Origin: Sacculina carcini
Taxonomy: Eukaryota; Arthropoda; Thecostraca; Sacculinidae
DNA: 64,000 nt
Direction of reading: 5' to 3'
Assembly: GCA_916048095.2 (NCBI GenBank)
Contig: OU696570.1
Location: forward strand, 6,948,928 to 7,012,927
Part shown: positions 43,087-54,419 of the stretch, one piece after another
Position numbering within the stretch: the stretch's first letter is position 1
Layout: each line of letters begins with the position of its first letter
Made by a program: the position numbers and the translations under genes
Notes under the pieces: model-generated
What the model was told of the DNA's origin: nothing
What the model saw: only the letters and a program-made list of their open reading frames with translations
The model's database searches: none

Positions 43087-46000
43087 ATGTCGCAACAAGG
43101 AAATAAAACGATTATTATTCAATGGAACGCTAGAGGTCTTCCATCGAAATGGGCAGAGAGCGTTTATTTTCTTACATCGCAATCGCCAAGTGTTATTGCT
43201 ATACAAGAGACATGGTTTAAGCCCACAGACACACACAATTACAACATACACGGCTATAATTTATATCGGGATGACTGTGTGCAAAATTGACGACGACGAG
43301 GTGGAGCAGCGCTTTACATCGCCAATAGTGTCCCTCAGAGTCCGATTCGTATGCAGACAAGTGATATTGCCACAATAGGGTGTACAGTGCGGCTCAACCA
43401 CAGGCTTGTTGATGTAGTAAGCACGTATCTTCCACCAGATACTACAGCTGAAACAATAACACGACATCTTGAAACAGCTCACGCGTCTTTGAATAACAGG
43501 ATGCTTATTTTAGGAGATTTTAACGCGCAAAGTATTACCTGGGGATCGACCTGTACAACATGTAAGGGCAGGTCAATAGAAAATTTTATCTTCAATTTCT
43601 CACTGACTCTCTTGAATGACGGATCTTCCACGTTTTTCAACATCTCTACGGCTAATACATCATCAATCGACCTATCTATTTGTTCACCAGAAGTAGCGCA
43701 GTGGTTGAATTGGTCTGTACACGTAGATACGCAAGATTCAGACCACTACCCCATTTTAATGTCAGCTGGTGATAGGTCTGCTCAGCAACAATGGCTACCA
43801 ACATGGAACATGGCCAAGGCAAACTGGTCTCTTTTCAGGCAATGCTGCGTTTTGGATGGAGTAGACGGTATAGACGTCGACAATAGCACCGACAGCATAA
43901 CAACTCAAATCATATCTGCTGCTCGACTCTCCATTCCTTGGAAACGCCGTCCACCCAAAAAGACACCTGTTCCATGGTTCAACAATGAATGCCGTTGTGC
44001 GGTTGCAAAACGAAAGAGAGCACTTAGGTTTTATCTGCGAACTAAAACGATAGCTGCGAAAATAGCCTTGTGTAGGGAGCGAGCCGTCACTAGGAGGGTA
44101 ATTAGGACGAATAAGATTTTAGCATGGCATAATTTTATTGACTGTTTTACCCCATCGACACCTATATCAGCGATCTGGAGAGGGATCAGAGCACTCAATG
44201 GCAGCTGGACGCCAGTAGCTATGCCAATCCTGAATATAGAGGGCAGCCGTATCAGCGAGCCAAAAGTTGTCGCCAATAAAATAGCAGAACATATGGCTAG
44301 AACAAGTTGTATTCAGACATATCACGGCATTGAACCATCGGCAATGCTAGAGATTGATTTGCCAGACAACGCTTTCGATCACCCCACCATGTACGAATAT
44401 AATCTCGATTTTACACCTCTTGAATTAAAAAGAGCGATCAACCGATCTGGCCATACGGCGGTTGGACCAGACAACATACATTACGATTTTTTAAGACATA
44501 TATCATCTAAATCCTTTCATCACGTCTTAGCATTTTTTAATTCCTTGTGGAGAACACATTCTTATCCTGCATCATGGAAACACTCAACAATTGTACCACT
44601 TCTGAAGAAGGGAAAACCCCGCGATTCTCCCAAGTCCTACCGACCAATATCCTTGACCAGTTGTATGGGAAAACTTCTTGAGAGGATGGTGGCAGCCAGA
44701 GTTTCTTACATTCTTGAGACAAACAACGTGCTCGATCACTATCAGAGTGGATTTCGTCCCAGTCGATCGGCAGTAGACTCGGTAGTCAGGCTGGAAAATA
44801 TAATAAGAACGGGCTTTGTCAACAAGCAGTGTACACTGGTCGTATATCTGGATCTGACCAACGCTTATGATACAGTTATACCGGGAATATTGTTGCGAAA
44901 AATACACGACATGGGCTTGAGGGGTAATATGGCGGAATATATAAAAAACGTTCTGTCAGGTAGGATATTTTTTAGAACGCGACTCGCAGGCATATATTCG
45001 GACCAGTATAGCATGGATATTGGGTTACCACAAGGAAGTTGTCTGTCGCCAATCCTATTCAACTTGATGGTGAATGATATGTTCAGCGATATGCTAGCAA
45101 ATATCCAATATGCGATTTACGCCGATGACAGCGCCATTTGGATTCAAGGTGAAAACGTGGCTATCATGAGCACTCAACTTCAAGAAGCTCTAGATGTTTT
45201 AGCACTATGGGCCAAAGCAAACCACACGAAGTTTTCTGATCTGAAGTCGACGGCCGTGCTATACTCAATAGACAGCTATAAAATTCAGGAAACTTTGACG
45301 TTGGTTGGCGAAATCATTCCGTACCGACAATCACAAAAGTTTCTAGGTATCGTGCTGGATAAAAGACTCACCATGCGGGAACATATAATTGACTTGAAGG
45401 CGCGCTGTCAGAAGCGATTAAACATATTACGTATTATAGCTGGGAATAAACACGCCGGTGCGAGCGTTTCGGTTCTCCATAAGGTTTTTAAAACATTGAT
45501 TTTATCGATTTTAGACTATGGACTACAGTCATACTCATCGGCGAGCCCTTCCATTCTTAGTCTTCTAGAACCAATCCAAAACGAGGTTTTTCGGCTGATA
45601 ACAGGTGCGTACAGAACGACACCAGTCGAGGCCCTGCGAGCGTATACCGGCTTTCCAGAACTGAGCACACGACGCAAGAATATCGTGCTACGTTACACGT
45701 TGAAAGTACACACCAGCTATAACCACATCGCTCATCCTTATACAAATATCGGTGATAGCATGCCCAATTTTTCCTCCAGAAAGCAGTTATCCAAACGGAT
45801 GCTTAATAGACGAGCGAGGGAGTATATTCAGGAGCTCAATGTGGCAGTACCTCACCGAAATGGCCTAGTCTACGACATACCGCCCTGGTACAAGACAGCT
45901 CCAAAAATCCATTTCCTACTGATGCGACCAAAGCGCAGGTATCAGATACTGAGGTCTCAATGGCGTTTGCGGAGTACATTTCGCATTATAGCGACTATGC

Positions 46001-46841
46001 CCAAATATATACGGATGGATCAAAGTGCCAAGGAAAGTCAGGATGCGCAATATACACCAAACAGCTGGGTAGTGCGTGCATATCAAGGTTCCGTCTGCCT
46101 TCAAATGTCACGGTTTTCAATACTGAGCTGTACGCAATATACAGAGATTTGAGATACGTGGAAGAGCATCGGGTACAATAAGCTTTAATTCTGAGTGATT
46201 CGAGATCTGCACTACTCTACATTTCCAATAGTCTTTCATCGGATTTTATACTTTTATCAATTTTAAATATTTTACATCGTATAACATCGAACTACGACTG
46301 TATACTGGTGTGGATACCAGGGCATTGTGGCGTGAAGGGCAATGAGAGGGCAGATGCGGAAGCAAAAGCTGCGTTGGAATCGAGCGACATTCACCAGTAT
46401 CCAGCGTGTAAGCAGACAATAAGACAGATTGTGAATACGGCTACATGCGAGTCTTTCCAACAAAAGTGGACCAGTCACAGACATAGTTATGCACTTGGGG
46501 CCATAAAGAAATCAGTCACTCCATGGCTGGATAACAATTTACCAAGGAAAGCGCAGCGATTAATCGCGAGACTAAGACTGGGATGCACTAGGATAACACA
46601 CAATTATTTATTGGAGAAGACATCGCCATCTATATGCTCACACTATCGAACTCCTCTCACGTGTAGTCATATAATCACGGAATGCGAGTTGTATGAGGTC
46701 TCGCGGCAACCCTTACGTTCCTACTGCCACTCCACAAACATCCATTTTAATCTCATCAATATTTTACATCCTGACCACCCGAACGCGATTCGACTACTAC
46801 TCAAGTACCTTCATGATATAGATTTGTTTGCAAAGCTTTAA
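43087..46841 (+). pseudogene. LINE B ORF2: endonuclease, RT, RNase H, zinc motif
   Basis: The ORF starts at ATG 43087 (IIIQWNARGLPSKW), with EN motifs IAIQETWF and ILGDFNAQ and a terminal SDHYPI (about 43740). TGA at 43288-43290 breaks the EN. RT has VPLLKKGKPRDSPKSYRPIS, VVYLDLTNAYDTV, GLPQGSCLSPILFN and the catalytic IYADD (about 45115-45130). A frameshift near 45900 precedes RNase H (IYTDGSK, then TELYAIYRDL, stop at 46179-46181, then ILSDSRSAL and VWIPGHCGVKGNERAD). The end has CSHYRTPLTCSHIITEC, a zinc-like motif. It overlaps no other gene and follows ORF1 by 17 bases. Confidence 0.87.
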
Positions 46842-47089
46842 TGGGAGGTGCAACAAGTTTTCTGAGCTTCAGCGGGACGTGCAATAATAATAATAGTGTG
46901 TTTGTATTACGCCAATACAGCAGGAAATAAACGAGGAAGTGGTACAGCGCGAAATGGCCGACACCGGCCGAAGCGCTTCTCTCGAACAACAACAACAACA
47001 AAATGATTGTGGATTTTTTTTCGTAGAAATTTGATATCTGCTACAACCATTTTCAATGCTTAAATGCTTTGTAAAGCTGATTATCACGA

Positions 47090-48872
47090 TTGTACAATTG
47101 ATTTTCACAAATAAAAAATTGATTTTCACAATTATAAAATTGATTTTCACAATTATAAAATTGATTTTCACAATTATAAAATTGATTTTCACAATTATAA
47201 AATTGATTTTCACAATTATAAAATTAATTTTCACAATAATAAAATTGATTTTCACAATTATCAAATTGATTTTCACAATTATCAAATTGATTTTCACAAT
47301 TATCAAATTGATTTTCACAATTATCAAATTGATTTTCACAATTATCAATTTGATTTTCACAATTATCAAATTGATTTTCACAATTATAAAATTGATTTTC
47401 ACAATTATAAAATTGATTTTCACAATTATAAAATTGATTTTCACAATTATAAAATTGATTTTCACAATTATAAAATTGATTTTCACAATTATAAAATTAA
47501 TTTTCACAATAATAAAATTGATTTTCACAATTATAAAATTGATTTTCACAATTATAAAATTGATTTTCACAATTATAAAATTGATTTTCACAATTATAAA
47601 ATAGATTTTCACAATTATAAAATAGATTTTCACAATTATAAAATAGATTTGCACAATTATCAAATTGATTTTCACAATTATAAAATTGATTTTCACAATT
47701 ATAAAATTGATTTTCACAATTATAAAATTGATTTTCACAATTATAAAATTGATTTTCACAATTATAAAATTGATTTTCACAATTATAAAATTGATTTTCA
47801 CAATTATAAAATTGATTTTCACAATTATAAAATTTATTTTCACAATTATAAAATTGATTTTCACAATTATAAAATTGATTTTCACAATTATAAAATTGAT
47901 TTTCACAATAATAAAATTGATTTTCACAATTATAAAATTGATTTTCACAATTATAAAATTGATTTTCACAATTATAAAATTGATTTTCACAATTATAAAA
48001 TTGATTTTCACAATTATAAAATTGATTTTCACAATTATAAAATTGATTTTCACAATTATCAAATTGATTTTCACAATTATAAAATTGATTTTCACAATTA
48101 TAAAATTTATTTTCACAATTATAAAATTGATTTTCACAATTATAAAATAGATTTTCACAATTATAAAATAGATTTTCACAATTATAAAATAGATTTTCAC
48201 AATTATAAAATAGATTTGCACAATTATCAAATTGATTTTCACAATTATCAAATTGATTTTCACAATTATCAAATTGATTTTCACAATTATCAAATTGATT
48301 TTCACAATTATAAAATTGATTTTCACAATTATAAAATTGATTTTCACAATTATAAAATTGATTTTCACAATTATAAAATTGATTTTCACAATTATATAAT
48401 TGATTTTCACAATTATAAAATTGATTTTCACAATTATAAAATTGATTTTCACAGTTATAAAATAGATTTTCACAATTATCAAATTGATTTTCACAATTAT
48501 CAAATTGATTTTCACAATTATCAAATTGATTTTCACAATTATCAAATTGATTTTCACAATTATCAAATTGATTTTCACAATTATCAAATTGATTTTCACA
48601 ATTATCAAATTGATTTTCACAATTATCAAATTGATTTTCACAATTATCAAATTGATTTTCACAATTATCAAATTGATTTTCACAATTATCAAATTGATTT
48701 TCACAATTATCAAATTGATTTTCACAATTATCAAATTGATTTTCACAATTATAAAATTGATTTTCACAATTATAAAATTGATTTTCACAATTATAAAATT
48801 GATTTTCACAATTATAAAATTGATTTTCACAATTATAAAATTGATTTTCACAATAATAAAATTTATTTTCAC
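47090..48872 (-). repeat. 21-bp minisatellite array C (about 85 units)
   Basis: Minus-strand consensus GTGAAAATCAATTTTATAATT, with a common variant ending TGATAATT and rarer ones (TAAATTTT, TCTATTTT, TTATTATT). Variant patterns recur at 273 bp (13 units) and 567 bp (27 units), showing block duplications. ORFs of up to 667 codons cross it on the minus strand and 417 on the plus strand, made of heptapeptide repeats. They arise from the 21-bp period and are not genes. Confidence 0.95.
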
Positions 48873-48884
48873 TTTTGTTCAAAG

Positions 48885-49795
48885 GCCGCGCACAAGTTAT
48901 GAACGTGTATTCGCGCAAAAACAAGTAACTGATCTTGGTCCACTGATATTGCTGCAGTGTCCTTGACCTGTTGCACCAACAGTGAGCAATGAGCTTTTTC
49001 ATGCTCTTCACTGCCAGAGTTCACTGCGAGTCAGAGACAATGGCTGAACGGTTGAATTTTTCAGTTTGGACAATTTCGAGGGCCTGATATATGGCAAACT
49101 GTTCAGCAGTGTGAATAGTATCTTCACTGCCAGAGTTCACTGCGAGTCAGAGACAATGACTGAACGGTTGAATTTTTCAGTTTGGACAATTTCGAGGGCC
49201 TGATATATGGCAAACTGTTCAGCAGTGTGAATAGTAGACGGTCTGGGAGACGGTGATAAATTTCGATGGAACGGCAAGGTACAACTGCAGCACAGGCCGA
49301 CAGGTTGGACTGCACCGAGCCGTCGGTGAATATGAACGTAGAATCAGAATGAGTTGATTTGAATTCATAGTAATTTTGCAGAATTTCGGTTGGAATTGCA
49401 GATTGTGTATTGTGAATAAGGTATTTCATACGAGGTGGAGTGTAATTGAGCGGTAAATTTTGATGTAAAACGAGTGAATTCGGGTAGAAATTTGAAGCTT
49501 GCATGCGGTTCTGTAGGTCAGTCCTAAGCTGAACCCACATAACCGGTTAACAAGAGCGGGCCGAAAGTTGTCGAAATTTTGGAGACTGAGAAGAATGTGA
49601 GAACATGGATGATCAGGATCTGCCAGAATTTTCATGCAATACTTGATAATTTGTTGTAATCTGCGAGAATGAAGAGAAGTGACACCGAGCTCCAGATGTA
49701 GTTTTTGTATAGGGGAGGAACGTAGAGCGCCAGTCGCCAGACGAAGACAGGAATTTTGTAAAATATCGAGATTGACTAATATACCCACTACTATT
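48885..49795 (-). pseudogene. LINE fragment: RT tail and RNase H, cut at the minisatellite
   Basis: The minus strand reads LDILQNSCLRLATGALRSSP and LELGVTSLHSRR (about 49770-49670), the region after RT in I-group LINEs. RNase H follows, with FIFTDGSVQSNLSACAAVVP (about 49335-49275), EQFAIYQALEIVQ and SVIVSDSQ. A 116-bp tandem duplication disrupts RNase H. The fragment is 5-prime truncated at about 49796, and its 3-prime part runs into array C. It resembles 10190-10885 (ESFAILQALVF, VIVSDSLS). Confidence 0.78.
49005..49236. repeat. 116-bp tandem duplication
   Basis: Copies 49005-49120 and 49121-49236 begin TCTTCACTGCCAGAGTTCAC and end GTGTGAATAGTA. I see one difference (GACAATGGCTG against GACAATGACTG), so this is a recent event. 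Confidence 0.9.
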
Positions 49796-49968
49796 GACTT
49801 AATATAACCACTAAAAGTTAAACCAATTGAAAAATATAACCAAGAAAAGTTATAGCTGTGAAAAGACAAAATGAATCCTGAAAAATGCGAAAATTTTAGT
49901 CAATATTCTGACATATACTCCTCATAAACCAGCAATGGTACAGTTATACCATTGCTGTTGATCCTTAC
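49796..49968. repeat. Dispersed repeat shared with 54835-54935
   Basis: TGAAAAATGCGAAAATTTTAG...CTCATAAACCAGCAATGGTACAG here matches CTGAAAAACGTGAATATTTTGG...CACATAAACCAGAAATGTCACAG there. Both are followed by ATACCAYTG. The identity of the repeat is unknown. It lies at the 3-prime break of Gypsy-5 and next to a LINE break. Confidence 0.55.
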
Positions 49969-52453
49969 CCAAAATACACATTCCCGAGCCAACAGCTTGC
50001 ACTTTTCTTCATCCAGATGTGCCCCGTGCAACTGCTTCAGGATCATGGATGTTCTTGATGATGGGATGACAACGCGCTGTCCTCTCATGTGTACACCATC
50101 AACAATTGATAATTCGTCCCGATATGGCCAGTATGCACGCGGATCCTTCCGGATGTCTTCGATTCTTTCGGGCCATCCCGTTTATTGTCTCGATGAGTGT
50201 TTGCAACTTAAGGTCCTTTTGTGTCTCATTCCGAATATCTCTGATCCGCTGTGGTTCAAAATGGACGTGGTCGACTTGCACATCAAGATCGATATGATTG
50301 TTGAATGCCCCTGGCGCTCTAGAAAGCGTGTCGGCCGCTGTAATGACGTCTGGCTTGGCGTATTTGATCTCGTAGTCATATGGCTGCAGTGCTAGAAGAA
50401 TTATTTGCAGTCGAGGAAGGGCAGCATGTAGGTGTTTCTTCTGAATCATCTCCAGCGGTTTATGATCGCTATGCACCGTCACCGGTCCACGATATATATA
50501 CGTATGAAATCTCCGTCATCCGAAGACTACTGCTAGTAGTTCTCTCTCAATGTTTGAGTATCATTTCTCGACATCTGTCAGGGCTTTGGATGCGAATGCG
50601 ATCGGCTTGCCTTCTTGGATGTGCACGGCTCCCAAGCCTTTTTGGGACGCGTCTACTTGGATTTCGGTGAGATTTTGTGTGTCGTAATATGACAGCGTCG
50701 TTTCTTTCGATATTGCTCCCTTTACGTCCTCGACAGCTGCTGCATGCTGGGGTAGCCAGTCGAAAATTGCCTCCTTTCGCAGCAAGTCTCGCAGTGGTGC
50801 CGTTTTCTCAGCCAGGGCGCTTTTAAACGGGCTCATGTAGGTAGCCAAACCCATAAATCTTTGCAATTCAGTCTTGTTGCTTGGCTCCTTCATGTCCTGT
50901 AAGTCTTTGACTTTTTCCGGGTCTGGGTGTTTCCCGCTAGCGTCAAAAACTGCTCCGAAGAATTTGACGCTACTGCACTTTATGAATCACTTACTGCTGT
51001 TAAAATTCAGTACCGAGTGTCTTGCTACTTTCATCAAGTTGTGAAGACGGATGTCGTGTTCTTCTTCAGTGGTGGAGTACACCACAACGTCGCCGGCAAT
51101 GCCAATGGCACCTGGGCATTGCTCGAGTATTGCATCCATTTTTTGTTGGAACACGTCTTGCGACATCCTCAACCCGAATGGTATTCTGTTGTATCGGAAA
51201 CGTCTGAATGGTGTGTTGAACGTCGGTGTGAGCTCGGAGGTTGCATCATCCAATTCCATCGACCAGTATCCGTCCTTGGCGTCCAATTTACTAAGAAAAA
51301 ATTTGCTCCGGCTAACTGGTGCGATATCTCATCAAGTGTGGGGGTGCGGTGGTGAGTTCTCATGATGCATTTGTTGAGGTCCTTTGTGTCCAGACATACT
51401 CTCAATCGTCCGTTTGCTTTCCGCGTACACGTGAGGTGAGCCCATTCGGTTGGCTTGGTTACGCGCTCAATAACCCCTTGAGTCTCCATTTCGTTAAGAG
51501 TCTGCTGTAAATCATTTTTTACTTTGATGGGTACTGGGTCTGGGTGCATGTACCACCGGCTGGGCTCCGGTTCGCAAAACGATGCGGTACTTTCCGGGCA
51601 TGTGTCCAATAGTGTCGAACCTGTCCGTGTATTGTGCCTTCTGTTGATCTGTACTGTGCACTCGATCAATTGACTCTTGGTCTTGCCGACTATGGTCGTT
51701 CACGGTGTACAACACGCACGTTTGTCCCAGCTGGCTGCTTGTTGGTGACTCGTTCTCATCATGTCGACGTACCCGCACAATATCGAGCGCCTTGCACGAC
51801 GGCCAGCCGAGGAGAGCCGGGCGTTTTGTGTCGACCACGAATAAATCTAGTGTAGCGGTTTTGCCATTTTCGTGTCGACATACCAAGCTCATAATGCCGA
51901 AATGCCTTATAGGCGTTGGTTTACTTGGGTTATCATGGTACGCTATGAGCACTGAGCGGCACGGTCTGGTGTCGCCACTGGCGGGTTTCTCGCGCTGGAA
52001 CAATTTTTTGAACATACGCAATGACAAAATATTGCCAGCAGCACCGGTATCCACCTTGAATTTTATGCTGAACACGGTGCCAAACCGTTCAGTATCCAGG
52101 TTTGTGTACACTTCATGTTCGGTGCCTTCGACTTCGTCCACGGTGTCGATGCGGAGTTTGCACACAAGATTGTCGACTTCTATGTCTTCGTCATGCTTTT
52201 CGATTTCATGTGCATTGCGCGGACGCGTTGCGTGACACATTGAAGCCCAATGATCCCGCCTACCACAATTATTACATGTTGTGCCATACGCGGGGCAGTT
52301 GCGCCGCCCCTGCTCATGTTGTCTTCCACAATACGTGCATGTGACGGAGCGTCCGCTTTTCCACGCGCCTACCATGCCCTTCTTGCTCGCGTTGAATGAA
52401 TCACCCGATCTACGCGTGCAGACGGCGTCGACTGCCTGATGTGTGTCTGTCTG
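49960..52453 (-). pseudogene. Gypsy-5 gag C-terminus and pol (K02A2.6-like), truncated in integrase
   Basis: Read downward: gag zinc knuckles CTYCGRQHEQGRRNC and CNNCGRRDHWASMC (about 52340-52245); protease FKVDTGAAGNILSL (about 52055-52010); RT from about 51560 (MHPDPVPIKVKNDLQQTLNE, then GRLRVCLDTKDLNKCI). The palm reads AGDVVVYS near 51085-51060, with G where the first catalytic D is expected. RNase H has IQVDASQKGLGAV (about 50670-50630) and VHSDHKPLEM (about 50475). The sequence ends after the integrase zinc-domain start (LKQLHGAHLDEEKCK, about 50040). Frame changes occur near 51560, 51250, 50930 and 50500. The integrase core and 3-prime LTR are missing. Confidence 0.8.
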
Positions 52454-52575
52454 TCAGCCGGCTAGGCCCTTCTTGCTCGCTGATGTTGCTGCATTCCATT
52501 TCACGGCGTCATATTTCTGCTGGACGACTGCTGCTTTGACGACTCGGCCTGATCGAGTGCGGTAATTTGGCTGTT
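52454..52575 (-). pseudogene. Tail of a Gypsy pol after an internal deletion
   Basis: Directly after the Gypsy-6 protease frame stops, the minus strand reads NYRTRSGRVVKAAVVQQKYD and ends at TGA 52454-52456. R-SGRVVK is a common C-terminal pol motif in Gypsy elements. It suggests that RT, RNase H and integrase of Gypsy-6 were removed between 52576 and this tail. A 15-bp direct repeat (52376-52390 and 52466-52480) lies at the next junction. Confidence 0.5.
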
Positions 52576-52576
52576 T

Positions 52577-53203
52577 TTAAACAGGCTGCCCCCTTGTTTC
52601 AATGCGATGAACATCATCGTGTTTCACCTCCTCGTCAATAACAGGGGATGACGTTAACCGAGGATACTTGGCCAACAATGACTCAAATTGTTTGCTGTGA
52701 GATGGCAAGCACACTGATACTTGCAGAGAACTATGTCTGTTTAAGCCACTTGACTTGAGGCCGGTCTTGTTATCAATCAGTTGCCGAAGCCGTGGGTTAA
52801 CACTGATATCGTGGTGAGATAAAAAGTCTACACCAATGATAGATATATCAATGTCCGCCAGAATAAATGACCATTGAAAAGTTCGGCGAAGACCCAATGA
52901 AAGAGTAATAGGTCTGTGGCCATATGTGCGAATGGCAGTGGCGTTCACTGCTTGCAGGACCAAAGGAAAAGGCGATTTGATACAAGTAGACATTTCTGGT
53001 AATTTTGCAAATTTGACTGGAAGCAAACTGTATTGCGCGCCAGTGTCTATCAAAAAATTAATACCCGTTTTTAAATCGCGCACGTAAAAAGGTGCGTTGA
53101 AATTTTCGCCATGCAAGGTGAGTGGTGAGAGCGGTGAGACTGGCGGACTCTCACGCTCTCTTTCTAGTTTAAATAACCAGTGTAAGTGCAAGGCTTTATA
53201 CAT
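52577..53203 (-). pseudogene. pol: Gypsy-6 pol: protease region only, truncated
   Basis: 208-codon frame overlapping the gag end by a few bases in the -1 relation. The protease has LIDTGAQYSLLPVKFA (about 53055-53005), then TYGHRPITLSLG and IGVDFLSHHDISVN, matching a retropepsin with its flap and helix. A linker leads to the start of the RT region (HDDVHRIETRGQPV), where the frame ends. RT, RNase H and integrase are missing. Probably the remains of an internally deleted element. Confidence 0.78.
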
Positions 53204-53939
53204 GTTCTGGCTTTCTCACCGTATTTGCTGTGATACCAGCAGAGCTCTGTGTGATACCTGTGCGTTGCGATGAACGACCGCGCGGTGACGCCAAGGTGAG
53301 CCTTTTCAATTGCTGCTGTATATTCTTCAATTGGCGTTTTATATCAGCGATCTCACCTGCATTTGTCTTTGCTTGCGAACAATTGTCGTGGGCGGTGTTA
53401 GTGATGGATCCTACGACAGCACTAGCCCGTGGAAGGGCTCTTAACACACGATCAGCCGTGCCTGCCAAGGTCTCCAGAGATGTCTCTGGCGGCAGAAATT
53501 GCAGAAAAGGTGGCACCGCCTCTGGCATTGCTTGGAGGAAAATTTGTTTCACCAGTGGTGAATTGCTTTCCTTGATGTAAGGCGCGGTGAGCTCCTGCAG
53601 ATGACGCAAAAACTGCGTCGGCCGTCTGTCACCCAACTCTTGTGCCTCCAGCAATGAGCGCAATTTCTGTTCAGAAGAGAGGCCAAGACGTGATTGCAGG
53701 GCAGCACAAAGTTGAGTGTAGCTGTCCTCTGGAGGGCTGCGGATCATGTCTATGAATTCCATCACATGATGTGCCGGCAGTAGAGATGCGGCTGTGTCGA
53801 AACGGACACGTTCATCGTCAATTTTTGCTCTTGAATAGAATAAATCTAGTTGTATAATCCAGATTTGTGGGTTGTCTTCCACAAAAGGTGGTGGCGAGCC
53901 GATAATAGCTGGTGCCTGTGTTGATGAAGCTGTTGCCAT
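53196..53939 (-). CDS. gag: Gypsy-6 gag, intact ORF
   Basis: 247 residues from ATG 53937-53939. The N-terminal domain has PPPFVEDNPQIWIIQLDLFY, FDTAASLLPAHHVMEFID and LGDRRPTQFLRHLQEL, the standard Gypsy capsid-like pattern. The C-terminus has a predicted coiled coil (DIKRQLKNIQQQLKRLTL) and a basic end. No CCHC knuckle was seen. The ORF is unbroken although the pol behind it is deleted, so gag could in principle still be made. Confidence 0.82.
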   Translation of the reverse strand: MATASSTQAPAIIGSPPPFVEDNPQIWIIQLDLFYSRAKIDDERVRFDTAASLLPAHHVMEFIDMIRSPPEDSYTQLCAALQSRLGLSSEQKLRSLLEAQELGDRRPTQFLRHLQELTAPYIKESNSPLVKQIFLQAMPEAVPPFLQFLPPETSLETLAGTADRVLRALPRASAVVGSITNTAHDNCSQAKTNAGEIADIKRQLKNIQQQLKRLTLASPRGRSSQRTGITQSSAGITANTVRKPEHV

Positions 53940-54002
53940 TGTAGAGTGATGTGATGTTGATTTCCAATCACGTCGGGATCAAATCACGTCGGGTTCATCA
54001 CT

Positions 54003-54415
54003 TGTAGTGTACCTCTCGGTTTAGTTCCTGTGGAACCAAGACACTACCAAAAACGGTGAATATATATTGATGAGCAGAACACGCAGAACACGAACAGTTG
54101 CACTTTCCAGATTCGTTACAAAATTGTCAACACACCCATTTATATAATATACAGCACATGATGTCATATATAATTCTGTGAAGATGTACAGTATATATGT
54201 GTGTGTGTGTGTATGTATGTATGTGTGTGGATGACGTATTGTTTTGTGGAAAGAGAAAGTGTGAAAGAGCGAACACACGATGACTGGTTGCTGTGTGGAT
54301 TAGTTGCAGAAACATGATGACGTAAGATTGCGTGCAGTTCCTGTGATATGACTCGTATGCATTTCCGAGTACAGTTACTATACAATACTAATCAATGTTG
54401 CAACGTGATGAATAA
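54003..54415 (-). mobile_element. 5-prime LTR of Gypsy-6 (outer border approximate)
   Basis: The inner end reads ...GGTACACTACA on the minus strand and is followed by a PBS-like TGATGAACCCGACGTGAT. CCCGACGTGATT occurs twice between LTR and gag (53958-53992). The segment contains a CACATACATACA microsatellite near 54193-54230 and a TATATAAATGG box at about 54140-54150. The outer end could not be fixed; it lies where the Gypsy-5 gag N-terminus stops. Confidence 0.55.
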
Positions 54416-54419
54416 TAGA

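Larger units (their letters stand above)
41570..47002 (+). mobile_element. LINE B: I-group non-LTR retrotransposon with two ORFs
   Basis: About 5.4 kb with ORF1 (gag-like), ORF2 (EN, RT, RNase H, zinc motif), a 160-bp 3-prime UTR, and a tail of CAA units (about 46984-47001). RNase H after RT places it in the I superfamily (I, R1, LOA and relatives). The 5-prime border is approximate and no TSD was identified. It has few lesions: two in-frame stops, one frameshift and one stop in RNase H. Confidence 0.82.

Noticed and set aside
20542-48872. CRISPR-like arrays
   Set aside because: Units are contiguous without unique spacers, and the genome is eukaryotic. These are minisatellites.
46869-49011. 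ORFs of 667, 504, 417 and 182 codons across the array
   Set aside because: They are read through 21-bp tandem repeats on both strands. The unit lacks stops in several frames and its length is a multiple of three. No start context or domain is seen, and the ORFs overlap on both strands.
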